64,000 nucleotides of DNA from Runella sp. SP2 (GTDB taxonomy: Bacteria; Bacteroidota; Bacteroidia; Cytophagales; Spirosomataceae), in assembly GCF_003711225.1 (NCBI RefSeq), contig NZ_CP031030.1, positions 1,364,001 to 1,428,000 on the forward strand. The letters are read 5' to 3'. The notes under the pieces were generated by a model. The model worked only from the letters and a program-made list of their open reading frames with translations. It had not been told where the DNA came from and searched no databases. Positions 7,594 to 16,257 of this stretch are shown here, piece after piece (position 1 is the first letter of the stretch; each line of letters opens with the position of its first letter). The translations under genes and the position numbers were made by a program.

Positions 7594-10086
7594 TTAATTG
7601 ACCGATAAGGAGGTACTTTCCTTTTTTTCTTCGGGCAAAATAAACTGCATTGGATTTTTAACTTTCTCGGGCAACAAAGCAATCGCTAACACATCTTGAA
7701 CTGTGTCCACGTAATGAAACGTCAGGTTTTTGATGTAACTAGCATTTATTTCTTCGACATCTTTGCGGTTTTTTGAACACATAATAATGTCTTTGATGCC
7801 CGCGCGGCCAGCGGCCAATATTTTTTCTTTGATGCCTCCAACGGGCAATACTTTGCCACGAAGGGTGATTTCGCCCGTCATAGCTAAATGTGGCTTGATG
7901 CGACGTTGGGTGAAAATTGAGGCTATCGACGTCAGCATCGTGATACCCGCCGAAGGGCCATCCTTTGGCACCGCTCCCGCAGGAATGTGGATGTGAAGAT
8001 CGTAATTATGGAAAATACGGTAGTCGATGGCCAAGTCGTCCGAGTGGGCTTTGAGGTACGAAAGCGCTGTAATGGCCGATTCTTTCATAACATCCCCGAG
8101 CTGTCCAGAAAGGGTTAATCCTCCTTTTCCACGGCTCAAACTTGATTCGATAAACAAGATTTCACCCCCAACCGACGTCCATGCCAAGCCCGTTACGATA
8201 CCTGCCGTGTCATTGCCTTGGTAAGAATCTTTGTCAAAGATTTCGGCACCTAACCATTTTTCAATGTGCTCGGCCTTGATTGTTTTCGGATATTCTTCTT
8301 CAAGCGCAATCGACTTGGCAATCTTACGAACGAGCGTACCAATTTTTTGTTCGAGGTTACGTACTCCCGATTCGCGCGTATAGTTTTCGATTACTTTCAC
8401 CAATGCCTTGTCGTCAACTGAAAAAGACTTGTTGTCTAAACCGTGGTCTTTGCGTTGTTTTGGAACAAGGTATTTTTTTGCAATCTGCAATTTTTCTTCC
8501 ACCGTATAGCCCGTCAACTCAATGATTTCCATGCGGTCGCGTAGGGCGGGATGAATACTTTCCAATGAGTTGGCGGTTGCAACAAACATTACCCGCGACA
8601 AATCGTATTCTACCTCTAGGTAATTGTCATTGAAGGCGTTGTTTTGTTCGGGGTCGAGCACTTCAAGCAGGGCAGATGCAGGGTCGCCACGGAAATTAGA
8701 GCTTACTTTGTCTATTTCATCCAAGATAAAAACAGGATTGGAAGAACCCGATTTTTTGATGTTTTGGATGATTTTGCCTGGCATCGCCCCGATGTATGTT
8801 TTACGGTGTCCGCGGATTTCGGCTTCGTCGTGCAAACCACCCAATGCCATACGGATGTACTTACGTCCGAGGGCTTTGGCTACTGATTTTCCTAACGACG
8901 TTTTTCCTACCCCTGGAGGGCCATACAAACACAAAATAGGAGCTTTGAGGCTATTTTTAAGTTTGAGAACGGCAAGGTATTCAATGATACGCTCTTTGAC
9001 CTTTTCTAGTCCAAAGTGGTCAGCATCAAGGATTTTTTGTGCTCTCTTTAAGTCAAAATTGTCTTTTGTATATTCCCCCCATGGCAAATCAACCATCAAT
9101 TCGAGGTAGTTGAGTGTCACGGGGTAATCAGGTGCCATTGGGTTGATACGCTGGAGCTTTTGTGCCTCTTTGTCAAAATGTTTTTTGGCACTTTCTGGCC
9201 ATTTTTTCTTTGAGGCGCGAAAACGAATGTCTTCCAATTCGCGTTCGGGGGTTTCCATGCCTAGCTCATCTTGCAATACCTTGATTTGCTGACGCAAGAA
9301 ATAGTCGCGCTGTTGTTGGTCAATGTCCGAACTGGCCTTCGACTGAATGTCGCGTTTGAGTTCGAGCATTTGAATCTCACGCATCATCAGCTCAAGCAAC
9401 TTGACGGCTTGTTCAGCGATGGTAGCTTTTTCAAGCAAGTCTTGTTTTTCGGCTACTTCGGCATTGAGATTTGACGATAAGAAATGGGTCAAAAACGTTG
9501 GACTTTCTATGTTATCCAAAGCGATACGCGCTTCTTGAGGAATATCTGGATTGAGACGAAGAATTCTGTGTGCGGAGTCACGCAGCGACTGAATGAGTGC
9601 TTTTGACTCTTTTTTGTTTTGATTGGGAAAGTAATCTTCGATGGGAGATACTTTAGCAATCATATAAGGCTCTTCGCGAACGTAATCACTAACCCTAAAA
9701 CGTTGGCGTCCTTGTAAAATAATTGTGGTGTTACCGTCGGGAAGGGTAATCATTTTGATGATGTAGCCCATCGTCCCAATGTCGTACAAATCTGTACTGG
9801 TAGGTTCGGCTTTATCCTGATTTTTTTGGGCAATGACCCCAATAATTCGGTCGCCTTTGTACGCCTTTTTAACCAAACGAATGGATTTCTGGCGTCCGAC
9901 TGTCACAGGGATGACCATGCCAGGGAACAAAACGGTATTCCTAAGGGGAAGAATGGCTAGTTCATCGGGCATTTCAATCGGCTCATCGTCGCCTTCAGGA
10001 CCTCCAAGGGGAAGTATTTCGAGGTTATCAATGTCTGATTCCGCCAACATGAGTCGAGTATATAGTTCGTTTGGGTCAATTTTCAT
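7594..10086 (-). CDS. lon: ATP-dependent protease La (Lon)
   Basis: Lon is a cytoplasmic AAA+ protease that degrades misfolded and regulatory proteins. The 830-aa chain has an N-terminal substrate domain (about 41-245), a coiled-coil region, Walker A GPPGVGKTSLGK near residue 387, Walker B FILDEIDK, and the protease domain with the Ser712-Lys755 dyad (PKDGPSAG and GGIKEKI). The 43-residue spacing between the two equals that of E. coli Lon. A C-terminal tail EEKKESTSLSVN extends past the core. It has its own terminator. A perfect inverted repeat stands 8 bases before the ATG, which suggests repressor-type control of this stress gene. Confidence 0.97.
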   Translation of the reverse strand: MKIDPNELYTRLMLAESDIDNLEILPLGGPEGDDEPIEMPDELAILPLRNTVLFPGMVIPVTVGRQKSIRLVKKAYKGDRIIGVIAQKNQDKAEPTSTDLYDIGTMGYIIKMITLPDGNTTIILQGRQRFRVSDYVREEPYMIAKVSPIEDYFPNQNKKESKALIQSLRDSAHRILRLNPDIPQEARIALDNIESPTFLTHFLSSNLNAEVAEKQDLLEKATIAEQAVKLLELMMREIQMLELKRDIQSKASSDIDQQQRDYFLRQQIKVLQDELGMETPERELEDIRFRASKKKWPESAKKHFDKEAQKLQRINPMAPDYPVTLNYLELMVDLPWGEYTKDNFDLKRAQKILDADHFGLEKVKERIIEYLAVLKLKNSLKAPILCLYGPPGVGKTSLGKSVAKALGRKYIRMALGGLHDEAEIRGHRKTYIGAMPGKIIQNIKKSGSSNPVFILDEIDKVSSNFRGDPASALLEVLDPEQNNAFNDNYLEVEYDLSRVMFVATANSLESIHPALRDRMEIIELTGYTVEEKLQIAKKYLVPKQRKDHGLDNKSFSVDDKALVKVIENYTRESGVRNLEQKIGTLVRKIAKSIALEEEYPKTIKAEHIEKWLGAEIFDKDSYQGNDTAGIVTGLAWTSVGGEILFIESSLSRGKGGLTLSGQLGDVMKESAITALSYLKAHSDDLAIDYRIFHNYDLHIHIPAGAVPKDGPSAGITMLTSIASIFTQRRIKPHLAMTGEITLRGKVLPVGGIKEKILAAGRAGIKDIIMCSKNRKDVEEINASYIKNLTFHYVDTVQDVLAIALLPEKVKNPMQFILPEEKKESTSLSVN

Positions 10087-10093
10087 GATTGGG

Positions 10094-10108
10094 CTGTCAT
10101 TTTGACAG
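10094..10108. promoter_or_regulatory. Inverted repeat upstream of lon, possible stress operator
   Basis: CTGTCA-TTT-TGACAG is a perfect 6-bp inverted repeat with a 3-base spacer, ending 8 bases from the lon start codon. Related TGACA/TGTCA half-sites occur upstream of groES (12579-12593 and 12621-12631), which is the reason to suspect a shared regulator. The regulator is not identified. Confidence 0.45.
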
Positions 10109-10381
10109 TGCTTATTTAAAAACTTAAAATAACAAAATTTTAACGATTTTTTAGCTATGCTAAGGGCAGGAGAAATGAAATCAATTGTTTGTTAGACGGA
10201 AACTAATGAAAATGTATTGGTGTAAAGGGAAAAATTTTGTTATTCTAACTACTTAAGCAAGTACGAATACTGAGTATTTTCTGTATAAAACTACTTAAAA
10301 TGTTTTCTGGCGTAAGTAACAACCTGTTAACTTTAACCAATACAATTAACGATTAACTGTAGGTAAATATTGGTCGAAATA

Positions 10382-10406
10382 AAAGCCCCCGGAAGTCCGA
10401 GGGCTT
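10382..10406 (-). terminator. Terminator after groEL
   Basis: The GC-rich arms aaagccccc and gagggcttt form a stem with one G-T pair, 32 bases past the groEL stop. On the minus strand the 3' arm is followed by a TTATTT tail. Confidence 0.7.
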
Positions 10407-10437
10407 TCGTTGTATGCTACTATGAGGAAGCTCTTGA

Positions 10438-12078
10438 TTACATCATGCCGCCCATGCCACCACCGTGACCGTGAGCACCTGCACCTGCGCCAGCGCTTTC
10501 TTCTGGTTCGTCAGCAATCATACACTCAGTTGTCAACAACAAACCTGCGATAGACGCAGCGTTTTCAAGTGCCAAACGAGTTACTTTCTTAGGGTCGATG
10601 ATACCTGCTGCGAAAAGATCTTCGTAAGTGTCGTTTTTGGCGTTGTAACCAAAACCGCCTTTTTCATCTTTGATGCGGTTGATAACTACCGAACCTTCGC
10701 CACCTGCGTTGGCAACGATGGTACGAAGTGGAGACTCCAACGCTTGACGAATGATGTTGATACCTGTGTTTTCATCATCGTTTGAAGCTTGAATATCATC
10801 CAATGCAGAGATGGCACGGATAAGTGCAACACCACCACCAGTTACGATACCTTCTTCAACCGCAGCGCGAGTTGCGTGAAGGGCGTCATCTACGCGGTCT
10901 TTTTTCTCTTTCATTTCAACTTCCGTAGCAGCACCAATGTAAAGGATAGCTACGCCACCTGACAATTTCGCCAAACGCTCTTGCAATTTTTCGCGATCGT
11001 AGTCAGAAGTTGTATTTTCGATTTGTGATTTAATTTGGTTAACACGGGCTTTGATTTGCTCTTGGTCACCCGAACCGTTCACAATCGTTGAGTTGTCTTT
11101 GTCAATGATGATTTTCTCGCAGTGACCTAGGTAAGAAAGGTCAGCGTTTTCCAATTTGAAACCACGCTCTTCGGCGATAACTGTACCGCCAGTCAAGATT
11201 GCGATGTCTTCCAACATGGCTTTACGACGGTCGCCAAAACCTGGCGCTTTTACCGCACACACTTTCAAGGCACCACGGATTTTGTTTACTACCAATGTTG
11301 CAAGCGCTTCGCCATCTACGTCTTCAGCGATGATCAACAATGGACGGCCAGTTTGAGCAACACCTTCCAATACAGGCAACAATTCTTTCATTGAAGATAC
11401 TTTCTTCTCAGAAATCAAGATGAAAGGTTTCTCCAATTCGGCTTCCATTTTTTCCGCGTTTGTCACGAAATATGGTGACAAATAACCACGGTCAAACTGC
11501 ATACCTTCTACTGTTTTTACTTCAGTTTCAGTACCGCGAGCTTCTTCAACTGTGATTACCCCTTCAGTACCTACTTTTTTCATGGCGTCAGCAATCATGT
11601 TACCGATTTCTTCGTCATGGTTAGCTGAGATAGTAGCAACTTGAGCAATTTTGCTGAAATCGTCGCCTACCGTTTGGGCTTGAGAAGCAAGGTTAGCAGT
11701 TACGGCCAAAACAGCTTTATCGATACCACGCTTCAAATCCATTGGGTTTGCACCAGCGGCTACGTTTTTAGAACCGATCGCATAAATCGCTTGCGCCAAT
11801 ACAGTCGCAGTCGTTGTACCATCCCCAGCAGCATCGGCAGTTTTAGAAGCAACTTCTTTCACGAGTTGAGCACCCATGTTTTCCATCGCATCTTTCAATT
11901 CGATTTCTTTCGCTACTGTTACACCGTCTTTGGTGATAGCAGGTGAGCCGAATTTCTTGTCAATGATAACGTTACGGCCTTTAGGTCCGAGCGTTACTTT
12001 TACTGCGTTAGCAAGTGTATCAACACCTTTTTTGATTTTGTCACGAGCTTCTGTATCGAAGAATATTTTCTTTGCCAT
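10438..12078 (-). CDS. groL: Chaperonin GroEL
   Basis: This 60-kDa chaperonin subunit builds the double-ring folding chamber. It starts [41 protein letters not shown], with the ATP-binding [14 protein letters not shown], and ends in the flexible Gly-Met tail [11 protein letters not shown]. At 546 aa it is full length with no disruption. It follows groES by 115 bases on the same strand, so the two are very probably one operon ending at the hairpin at 10382-10406. The spacer is AT-rich with several near-copies of aatttgaaaat and no clear hairpin. Confidence 0.99.
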   Translation of the reverse strand: MAKKIFFDTEARDKIKKGVDTLANAVKVTLGPKGRNVIIDKKFGSPAITKDGVTVAKEIELKDAMENMGAQLVKEVASKTADAAGDGTTTATVLAQAIYAIGSKNVAAGANPMDLKRGIDKAVLAVTANLASQAQTVGDDFSKIAQVATISANHDEEIGNMIADAMKKVGTEGVITVEEARGTETEVKTVEGMQFDRGYLSPYFVTNAEKMEAELEKPFILISEKKVSSMKELLPVLEGVAQTGRPLLIIAEDVDGEALATLVVNKIRGALKVCAVKAPGFGDRRKAMLEDIAILTGGTVIAEERGFKLENADLSYLGHCEKIIIDKDNSTIVNGSGDQEQIKARVNQIKSQIENTTSDYDREKLQERLAKLSGGVAILYIGAATEVEMKEKKDRVDDALHATRAAVEEGIVTGGGVALIRAISALDDIQASNDDENTGINIIRQALESPLRTIVANAGGEGSVVINRIKDEKGGFGYNAKNDTYEDLFAAGIIDPKKVTRLALENAASIAGLLLTTECMIADEPEESAGAGAGAHGHGGGMGGMM

Positions 12079-12193
12079 TGTTTTTTAATTTGAAAATTAT
12101 GGAATTTGGAAATTTGAAAATAGAGCAACTGAAAACTGGGCTGATATACATTATCAAATTACCGAATTATCAAATTGCCACATTTGCATTGAT

Positions 12194-12472
12194 TTAGATA
12201 ATAGCGAAAATGTCAGATTCGCGCATGATAAGGTACTCTTGGCCTTCAACGGTGATTTCGGTACCAGCGTACTTACCATACAAAATAGTATCTCCTACTT
12301 TTACTGTTAGGGGCTCGTCTTTTTTACCTGGACCTACTGCTACTACAGTACCACGTTGTGGTTTTTCTTTTGCAGTGTCTGGAATGATGATTCCAAATGC
12401 AGTTTTTTCTTCAGCAGGTGCAGTTTGCACTAGAACGCGATCAGCTAATGGTTTAACTTTTACTTCTGACAT
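12194..12472 (-). CDS. groS: Co-chaperonin GroES
   Basis: GroES caps the GroEL chamber as a heptamer. The 92-aa sequence shows the family pattern: [44 protein letters not shown], with the mobile loop around [12 protein letters not shown], then [34 protein letters not shown]. It is the first gene of the groES-groEL operon. The 330-base region upstream, shared with a divergent gene, carries three palindromes that may control heat-shock expression. Confidence 0.99.
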   Translation of the reverse strand: MSEVKVKPLADRVLVQTAPAEEKTAFGIIIPDTAKEKPQRGTVVAVGPGKKDEPLTVKVGDTILYGKYAGTEITVEGQEYLIMRESDIFAII

Positions 12473-12508
12473 GATTATCAGGGGTTTTGATGGTTTTACA
12501 ACTATTGG

Positions 12509-12524
12509 AACTTAGTACTAAGTT
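12509..12524. promoter_or_regulatory. 16-base perfect palindrome in groES leader
   Basis: AACTTAGTACTAAGTT is its own reverse complement. It starts 37 bases upstream of the groES ATG. It could be an operator or a leader hairpin; neither is shown. Confidence 0.4.
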
Positions 12525-12578
12525 TTGTCGTCTCTTTTTAACTCATTTTCTATGCCAGCTCAAAAATTGAATTATAGT

Positions 12579-12593
12579 CTGACATTTTTTCAG
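12579..12593. promoter_or_regulatory. Lon-operator-like site upstream of groES
   Basis: CTGACATTTTTTCAG matches the lon site CTGTCATTTTGACAG at 12 of 15 positions, with the same outer CTG/CAG and central TTTT. It lies about 107 bases from the groES start. Confidence 0.4.
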
Positions 12594-12620
12594 TTTTTGT
12601 AGTAAAGACTTGGGAAAGTC

Positions 12621-12631
12621 TGACATTGTCA
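12621..12631. promoter_or_regulatory. TGACA-T-TGTCA palindrome upstream of groES
   Basis: TGACATTGTCA is a perfect 5-bp inverted repeat with a single central base, 28 bases beyond the site at 12579-12593. It uses the same half-sites as the lon site, in the opposite order. Confidence 0.4.
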
Positions 12632-12802
12632 AAATAATCATTGGGAGATTTCAAAAAAAACTTTGATATTATTTGGTTGTGCTGCTTTTTTTTGTAATTT
12701 GGGACAGTCGAAGGAAGAGGTGGTAGATAAGATGTAAAGACCATTTTTCCCCTTGATATGCACAGGTTTCCGAATGTTTTCAACCACTGAAAGTTTTAAG
12801 AC

Positions 12803-13519
12803 ATGAGAAAATTGAATCATAACTGGCTCACCGAAGGATTGATAGACTTTGAGTATAAAAAATATGTGTTAAAGGCTTATTTACAGGGAGTTAATTCGCA
12901 GTTTGACGAGCAAAAACTGTACCCGTATTTGCCCGAGGTTGAAAAACATTTTAAACTTTCTGCGCAGTTGAGGCAGTCAAAAAAGCAATTTTTAGCCTCT
13001 TTCCGAAAGCGTATTGTGGGGGTAGATGTACAAAAAATGGAATTTTTGTACGAACAAGTGGCACAGAGTGAAGAAATGACCGAAATTGACAGCATTTTAG
13101 AGTATTCTCTGCCACTTTTTCAGAAAACGCTGACACGCGGACAAGACCAATCCGAAGACATTGCCTCGAAATTGGTATTTACCCCCGTAGGTATCATGCC
13201 CTTGTATTTGAAAGAAGGGTACCTGTTTATTTACCGAACAACCCAGAAAGCAACCGATATTTTTCAGTACAACGTACGTTTGTTTGAGAGTAGTGAGGAG
13301 CAGACTATCAAAACGAAGTACATTGAGTCGGTGCCAAAGAACATGGCGAACACCTTTGAAAATCTCAAGCTGACCCTGATTCGCAAGCGTCTTGAATTGC
13401 CGAATCCTGCCACTTATCTGGTCGAATCACCGATTGACTACCCCGTGCAGGAAACACTTTTGCCTTTGGCCAAACAAATGGTATATCGGGTGGTCTGCCA
13501 GCCAGAAAAATCGGCTTAA
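12803..13519 (+). CDS. Conserved hypothetical protein, 238 aa
   Basis: The protein starts MRKLNHNWLTEGLIDFEYKKYVLKAYL and is soluble, helical and charged, with no signal peptide or membrane segment. I recognise it only as a type of hypothetical protein found in Cytophagales; no domain or catalytic motif stands out. It is divergent from groES across a region rich in palindromes. Its stop overlaps the stop of the convergent TetR gene by 4 bases. Codon use is like the neighbours, so it is a resident gene. Confidence 0.8.
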   Translation: MRKLNHNWLTEGLIDFEYKKYVLKAYLQGVNSQFDEQKLYPYLPEVEKHFKLSAQLRQSKKQFLASFRKRIVGVDVQKMEFLYEQVAQSEEMTEIDSILEYSLPLFQKTLTRGQDQSEDIASKLVFTPVGIMPLYLKEGYLFIYRTTQKATDIFQYNVRLFESSEEQTIKTKYIESVPKNMANTFENLKLTLIRKRLELPNPATYLVESPIDYPVQETLLPLAKQMVYRVVCQPEKSA

Positions 13520-14112
13520 CTAAGCCCTCTTACAAACCGTCGGACTGATTCCATAAAAATAGGTTCGAGGTTGGGAAGTTGCGGACGAGGCTGCGTGACA
13601 ATCGAAATGAGTAAGAAGCCGTACGTCAAGCACCACCACTCATAAAAAGTCTTGGAAACCGCATCGGCAGACCTCGGGCGGATTTGGGCCAGTGCTTCCC
13701 AAACGGGGTGGGTGTTGAGTTTGGCAAATTCTGCTTGATAGACTTGTTTTGAAAGACAGTTGGCGCCGTCTATGTTAAACATGACCTGAAACACCTCCGT
13801 TTGTTCTAAAGCAAAACGCCACTGGATTTGGGCAAACTCCGTCAGTAATTTTTCGGGACTTCGGTACAGGGTCTTTAATTTTTGCAATTCTTCGTGCAGT
13901 GCCGCAAAGCCATCGTTGCGGATGGTTTCTAAAATTTTATCCTTGTTGTCGAAATATTCGTAGAGCATCGGTGGGCTGTATTCAATCACGTCGGCGATTT
14001 TACGGATAGAGACCGCCGCCCAACTTTCTTCACGCGCAATGTCCCTGGCAGTTTTTAAAATATCAGCGCGCAATTGCTTTTTCATGCGCTCACGACGTTC
14101 AACAATTCCCAT
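13516..14112 (-). CDS. TetR/AcrR family transcriptional regulator
   Basis: The 198-aa protein has an N-terminal TetR helix-turn-helix: RADILKTARDIAREESWAAVSIRKIADVIEYSPPMLYEYFDNKDKILETI (roughly residues 15-64). The remainder is a helical ligand-binding and dimer domain with no ligand signature visible. A basic lead (MGIVERRERMKKQ) precedes the DNA-binding domain. The gene is convergent and stop-overlapping with the 238-aa hypothetical. No obvious transporter target lies adjacent, so the regulated genes are unknown. Confidence 0.92.
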   Translation of the reverse strand: MGIVERRERMKKQLRADILKTARDIAREESWAAVSIRKIADVIEYSPPMLYEYFDNKDKILETIRNDGFAALHEELQKLKTLYRSPEKLLTEFAQIQWRFALEQTEVFQVMFNIDGANCLSKQVYQAEFAKLNTHPVWEALAQIRPRSADAVSKTFYEWWCLTYGFLLISIVTQPRPQLPNLEPIFMESVRRFVRGLS

Positions 14113-14222
14113 TTTGACCTTAGATTTCTATTAGAATTTTTGCAGTTGGAACACTTTACAGTGTTAAATATTCTACAATTAATAACTTCGGGAATGGAAA
14201 TCCAAATGAACGGGCGTAAAAA

Positions 14223-14252
14223 AAGCCTCGTAATGGCTTGATTACAAGGCTT
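14223..14252 (-). terminator. Terminator after peroxiredoxin
   Basis: A 12-bp stem with one G-T pair (aagcctcgtaat with attacaaggctt) and a 6-base loop lies 22 bases past the peroxiredoxin stop, followed by seven T on the minus strand. Confidence 0.8.
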
Positions 14253-14274
14253 AATATGTCGAATATGGTCGCGA

Positions 14275-14742
14275 TTAAAGCGATTCGAGGGTGGCTTTGA
14301 TGGCACCGAAATCAGGCAAGTTGCCTGCACTTTCGAGGACTTCGGCGTATTGGATGGTGCCGTCCTTGTCGATGACAAAAGCCGCGCGTTTTGCGACGCC
14401 ATTCATGCCAAAAACAAAGTTTTCGCAGAAAACACCGTAGTCTTGAATCATTTTTTTATTGAAATCCGACAACAAATCGAAGGTGTAATTTTGCTCAGAA
14501 CGGAATTTGCCCAAGCTGAAAATGGAGTCAATCGACACACCTAACACTTCAGCATTGAGGCGTGTGTAGTACTCAATGTTGTCGCGCATGGTGCAGAGTT
14601 GGGTAGTACAAACCCCCGTAAAAGCCAATGGGAAAAAATGGATGATGAGGTTTTTACCTTTAAAATCTTCGAGAGAAACCTCTTTTTTCTCGGTATTGAA
14701 AAGTTTAAAATCAGGTGCTTTGTCGCCTTTTTGTAATGACAT
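14275..14742 (-). CDS. Thiol peroxidase of the AhpE/BCP peroxiredoxin type
   Basis: Peroxiredoxins reduce peroxides through a reactive cysteine. Here the peroxidatic Cys45 lies in FFPLAFTGVCTTQLC, and Cys50 five residues later is positioned like the resolving cysteine of BCP/PrxQ proteins. I start at the ATG at 14742 (MSLQKGDKAPDFKLF, 155 aa) because family members begin there. An upstream in-frame start at 14802 would add 20 residues overlapping a good promoter. The protein has no signal and should be cytoplasmic. It is divergent from the ROK gene. Confidence 0.93.
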   Translation of the reverse strand: MSLQKGDKAPDFKLFNTEKKEVSLEDFKGKNLIIHFFPLAFTGVCTTQLCTMRDNIEYYTRLNAEVLGVSIDSIFSLGKFRSEQNYTFDLLSDFNKKMIQDYGVFCENFVFGMNGVAKRAAFVIDKDGTIQYAEVLESAGNLPDFGAIKATLESL

Positions 14743-14769
14743 GGTGATATATTTTTTGATTTGTTTCGG

Positions 14770-14803
14770 CAAAAATAGAAATACCCTTTGAAAACTTGAC
14801 AAA
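14770..14803 (-). promoter_or_regulatory. Bacteroidota-type promoter for peroxiredoxin
   Basis: On the minus strand TTTG (14800-14803) is followed after 22 bases by TATTTTTG (14770-14777). Start of transcription near 14762 would leave a 20-base leader. This also argues against the longer protein starting at 14802. Confidence 0.5.
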
Positions 14804-14868
14804 TGCGTAAATGTTCGTAATTATGCCGAAAAATTAGCTTTATACTAAACACCAACCATTTACAAAAA

Positions 14869-15795
14869 ATGCAGACCATTTGGGGAATAGACCTTGGCGG
14901 AACAAAAATTGAAGGCGTTGTATTGTCATCACCTTCTCCTGATTCAGTTTTGATTCGTAAACGTATTGATACAGAAGCACATAAAGGGTATGCGCACATC
15001 GCCAGTCAGATTGTAAGGCTTGTCAGAGAGCTGGAAGCTGAGACGGGTTTTAAGGCGGAAAAAATAGGCGTAGGTACGCCAGGAACGGTTGAGCCTTCGA
15101 CTGGATTAATGAAAAATTGTAACACAACTTGTTTGAATGACATGCCTTTGCGCAGTGATTTGATGAGCATGTTGGGAATACCTGTAGAAATCGCCAATGA
15201 TGCCAATTGTTTTGCGCTTGCGGAGGCTGTCATGGGAATTGTACCTGATGTCGTTCCAACTTTTAACTGTGTTTTTGGCGTCATCATGGGAACAGGCGTT
15301 GGTGGTGGTGTGGTTTTGAAAGGAAAAGACGGCCAAGCATTTGTCCTCAACGGCGTACAAGGAATTGGAGGAGAGTGGGGGCATAACGAGTTGGAACCCA
15401 ACGGAGACGACTGTTATTGCGGCAAAAAAGGGTGCGTAGAACAAGTACTTTCGGGGCCTGCTTTACAGCGTTTTTATGCTAAAATTAGTGGTGAACAAAT
15501 TACGATGAAAGAAATAATGAAACGCTATGAAGCGGGAAATGACCCATACGCTGCCCAGACCATCGACCGAATGTTGGAGTATTTTGGCAAGGCGGTGTCG
15601 GTATTGATGAATATTTTGGATCCTGATGCCATTGTGCTTGGTGGCGGGGTTGGAAACATTGATTTGTTATACACCGAAGGGGTTGAACGGGCTAAAAAAT
15701 ACATTTTCAACAGCGGAAGAGTCGAAACCAAAATACTTCGACCCAAGTTAGGAGATAGTGCAGGGGTATTTGGCGCGGCCATGCTCGTAAGCTAA
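14869..15795 (+). CDS. ROK family sugar kinase
   Basis: ROK proteins are sugar kinases, often glucokinases, or sugar-responsive repressors. This one has the phosphate-binding DLGGTKIEG at residues 9-17, GTGVGGGVVLKG, and the zinc motif CYCGKKGCVEQ near residue 185. It has no N-terminal helix-turn-helix, so it should be a kinase. The 308-aa length is typical. The substrate (glucose, N-acetylglucosamine or another hexose) cannot be read from sequence. An EVE-domain gene follows 45 bases later on the same strand. Confidence 0.93.
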   Translation: MQTIWGIDLGGTKIEGVVLSSPSPDSVLIRKRIDTEAHKGYAHIASQIVRLVRELEAETGFKAEKIGVGTPGTVEPSTGLMKNCNTTCLNDMPLRSDLMSMLGIPVEIANDANCFALAEAVMGIVPDVVPTFNCVFGVIMGTGVGGGVVLKGKDGQAFVLNGVQGIGGEWGHNELEPNGDDCYCGKKGCVEQVLSGPALQRFYAKISGEQITMKEIMKRYEAGNDPYAAQTIDRMLEYFGKAVSVLMNILDPDAIVLGGGVGNIDLLYTEGVERAKKYIFNSGRVETKILRPKLGDSAGVFGAAMLVS

Positions 15796-15840
15796 TTGCA
15801 ACAACACTCTCAAAAATAGCGTAAAAGTAAAAAAAACAAG

Positions 15841-16257
15841 ATGAATTATTGGTTGGTCAAATCAGAACCCTTTGTGTATAGTTGGAATGATTTCGTGACG
15901 GCTGGAAAAAGCGTGTGGGACGGTGTAAGAAATTACCAAGCCCGTAACAACCTTCAAGCCATGAAAGAAGGCGATTGGGTTTTGTTTTATCATAGCAATG
16001 AGGGCATGGAAGTGGTGGGCATTGCTCAGGTATTGAAGGAAGCATATCCTGACCCAACAACCGACGACCCGCGCTGGGTAGTAGTGGAGCTTGTGCCTGT
16101 GCAGCCCTTGGTACAACCCGTGACATTGAAGCAAATTAAAGCAGATAATAGATTGGATCAAATAGCGTTAATTAGGCAATCTCGATTGTCGGTAATGCCT
16201 ATCCGACCCGAAGAGTTTGATGTCATACTAAGTTTAAGCCAAAATGAAAGCACATAA
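15841..16257 (+). CDS. EVE domain protein
   Basis: The 138-aa protein begins MNYWLVKSEPFVYSWNDFV and continues with WDGVRNYQARNNLQAMKEGDWVLFYHSN, the signature of the EVE domain (thymocyte nuclear protein 1 family). The fold is related to PUA and YTH and is thought to bind modified bases in nucleic acid. It spans the whole protein with no fused effector. It overlaps the next gene by 14 bases, indicating co-transcription, although the two products have no obvious functional link. Confidence 0.94.
   Translation: MNYWLVKSEPFVYSWNDFVTAGKSVWDGVRNYQARNNLQAMKEGDWVLFYHSNEGMEVVGIAQVLKEAYPDPTTDDPRWVVVELVPVQPLVQPVTLKQIKADNRLDQIALIRQSRLSVMPIRPEEFDVILSLSQNEST

Larger units (their letters stand above)
10087..10437. 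other. Intergenic region between groEL and lon
   Basis: This 351-base stretch holds no convincing gene. It contains the lon-proximal palindrome (10094-10108), a small inverted repeat aatact-g-agtatt (10266-10278), two copies of aactacttaa, and the groEL terminator at its far end. I could not find a full match to the Bacteroidota promoter consensus for lon; AAATTTTG near 10134-10141 is one base off the -7 element. Confidence 0.6.
12473..12802. other. Divergent control region of groES and the 12803 gene
   Basis: This 330-base region has no credible gene; the minus-strand open frames of 60-77 codons here resemble nothing I know. It holds three palindromic sites (12509-12524, 12579-12593, 12621-12631), all on the groES side. 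I did not find a clean TAnnTTTG element; TAAGTTTTG near 12519 is one base too long. Confidence 0.6.

Noticed and set aside
8624-9109. Long plus-strand open frame (161 codons) opposite lon
   Set aside because: It mirrors the coding strand of lon, and its composition is that expected from antisense reading of a well-conserved gene.
12550-12820. Minus-strand open frames of 60 and 77 codons upstream of groES
   Set aside because: They cross the palindromes and resemble no known protein. Low-complexity Lys/Ser/Phe composition suggests chance frames in a regulatory region.
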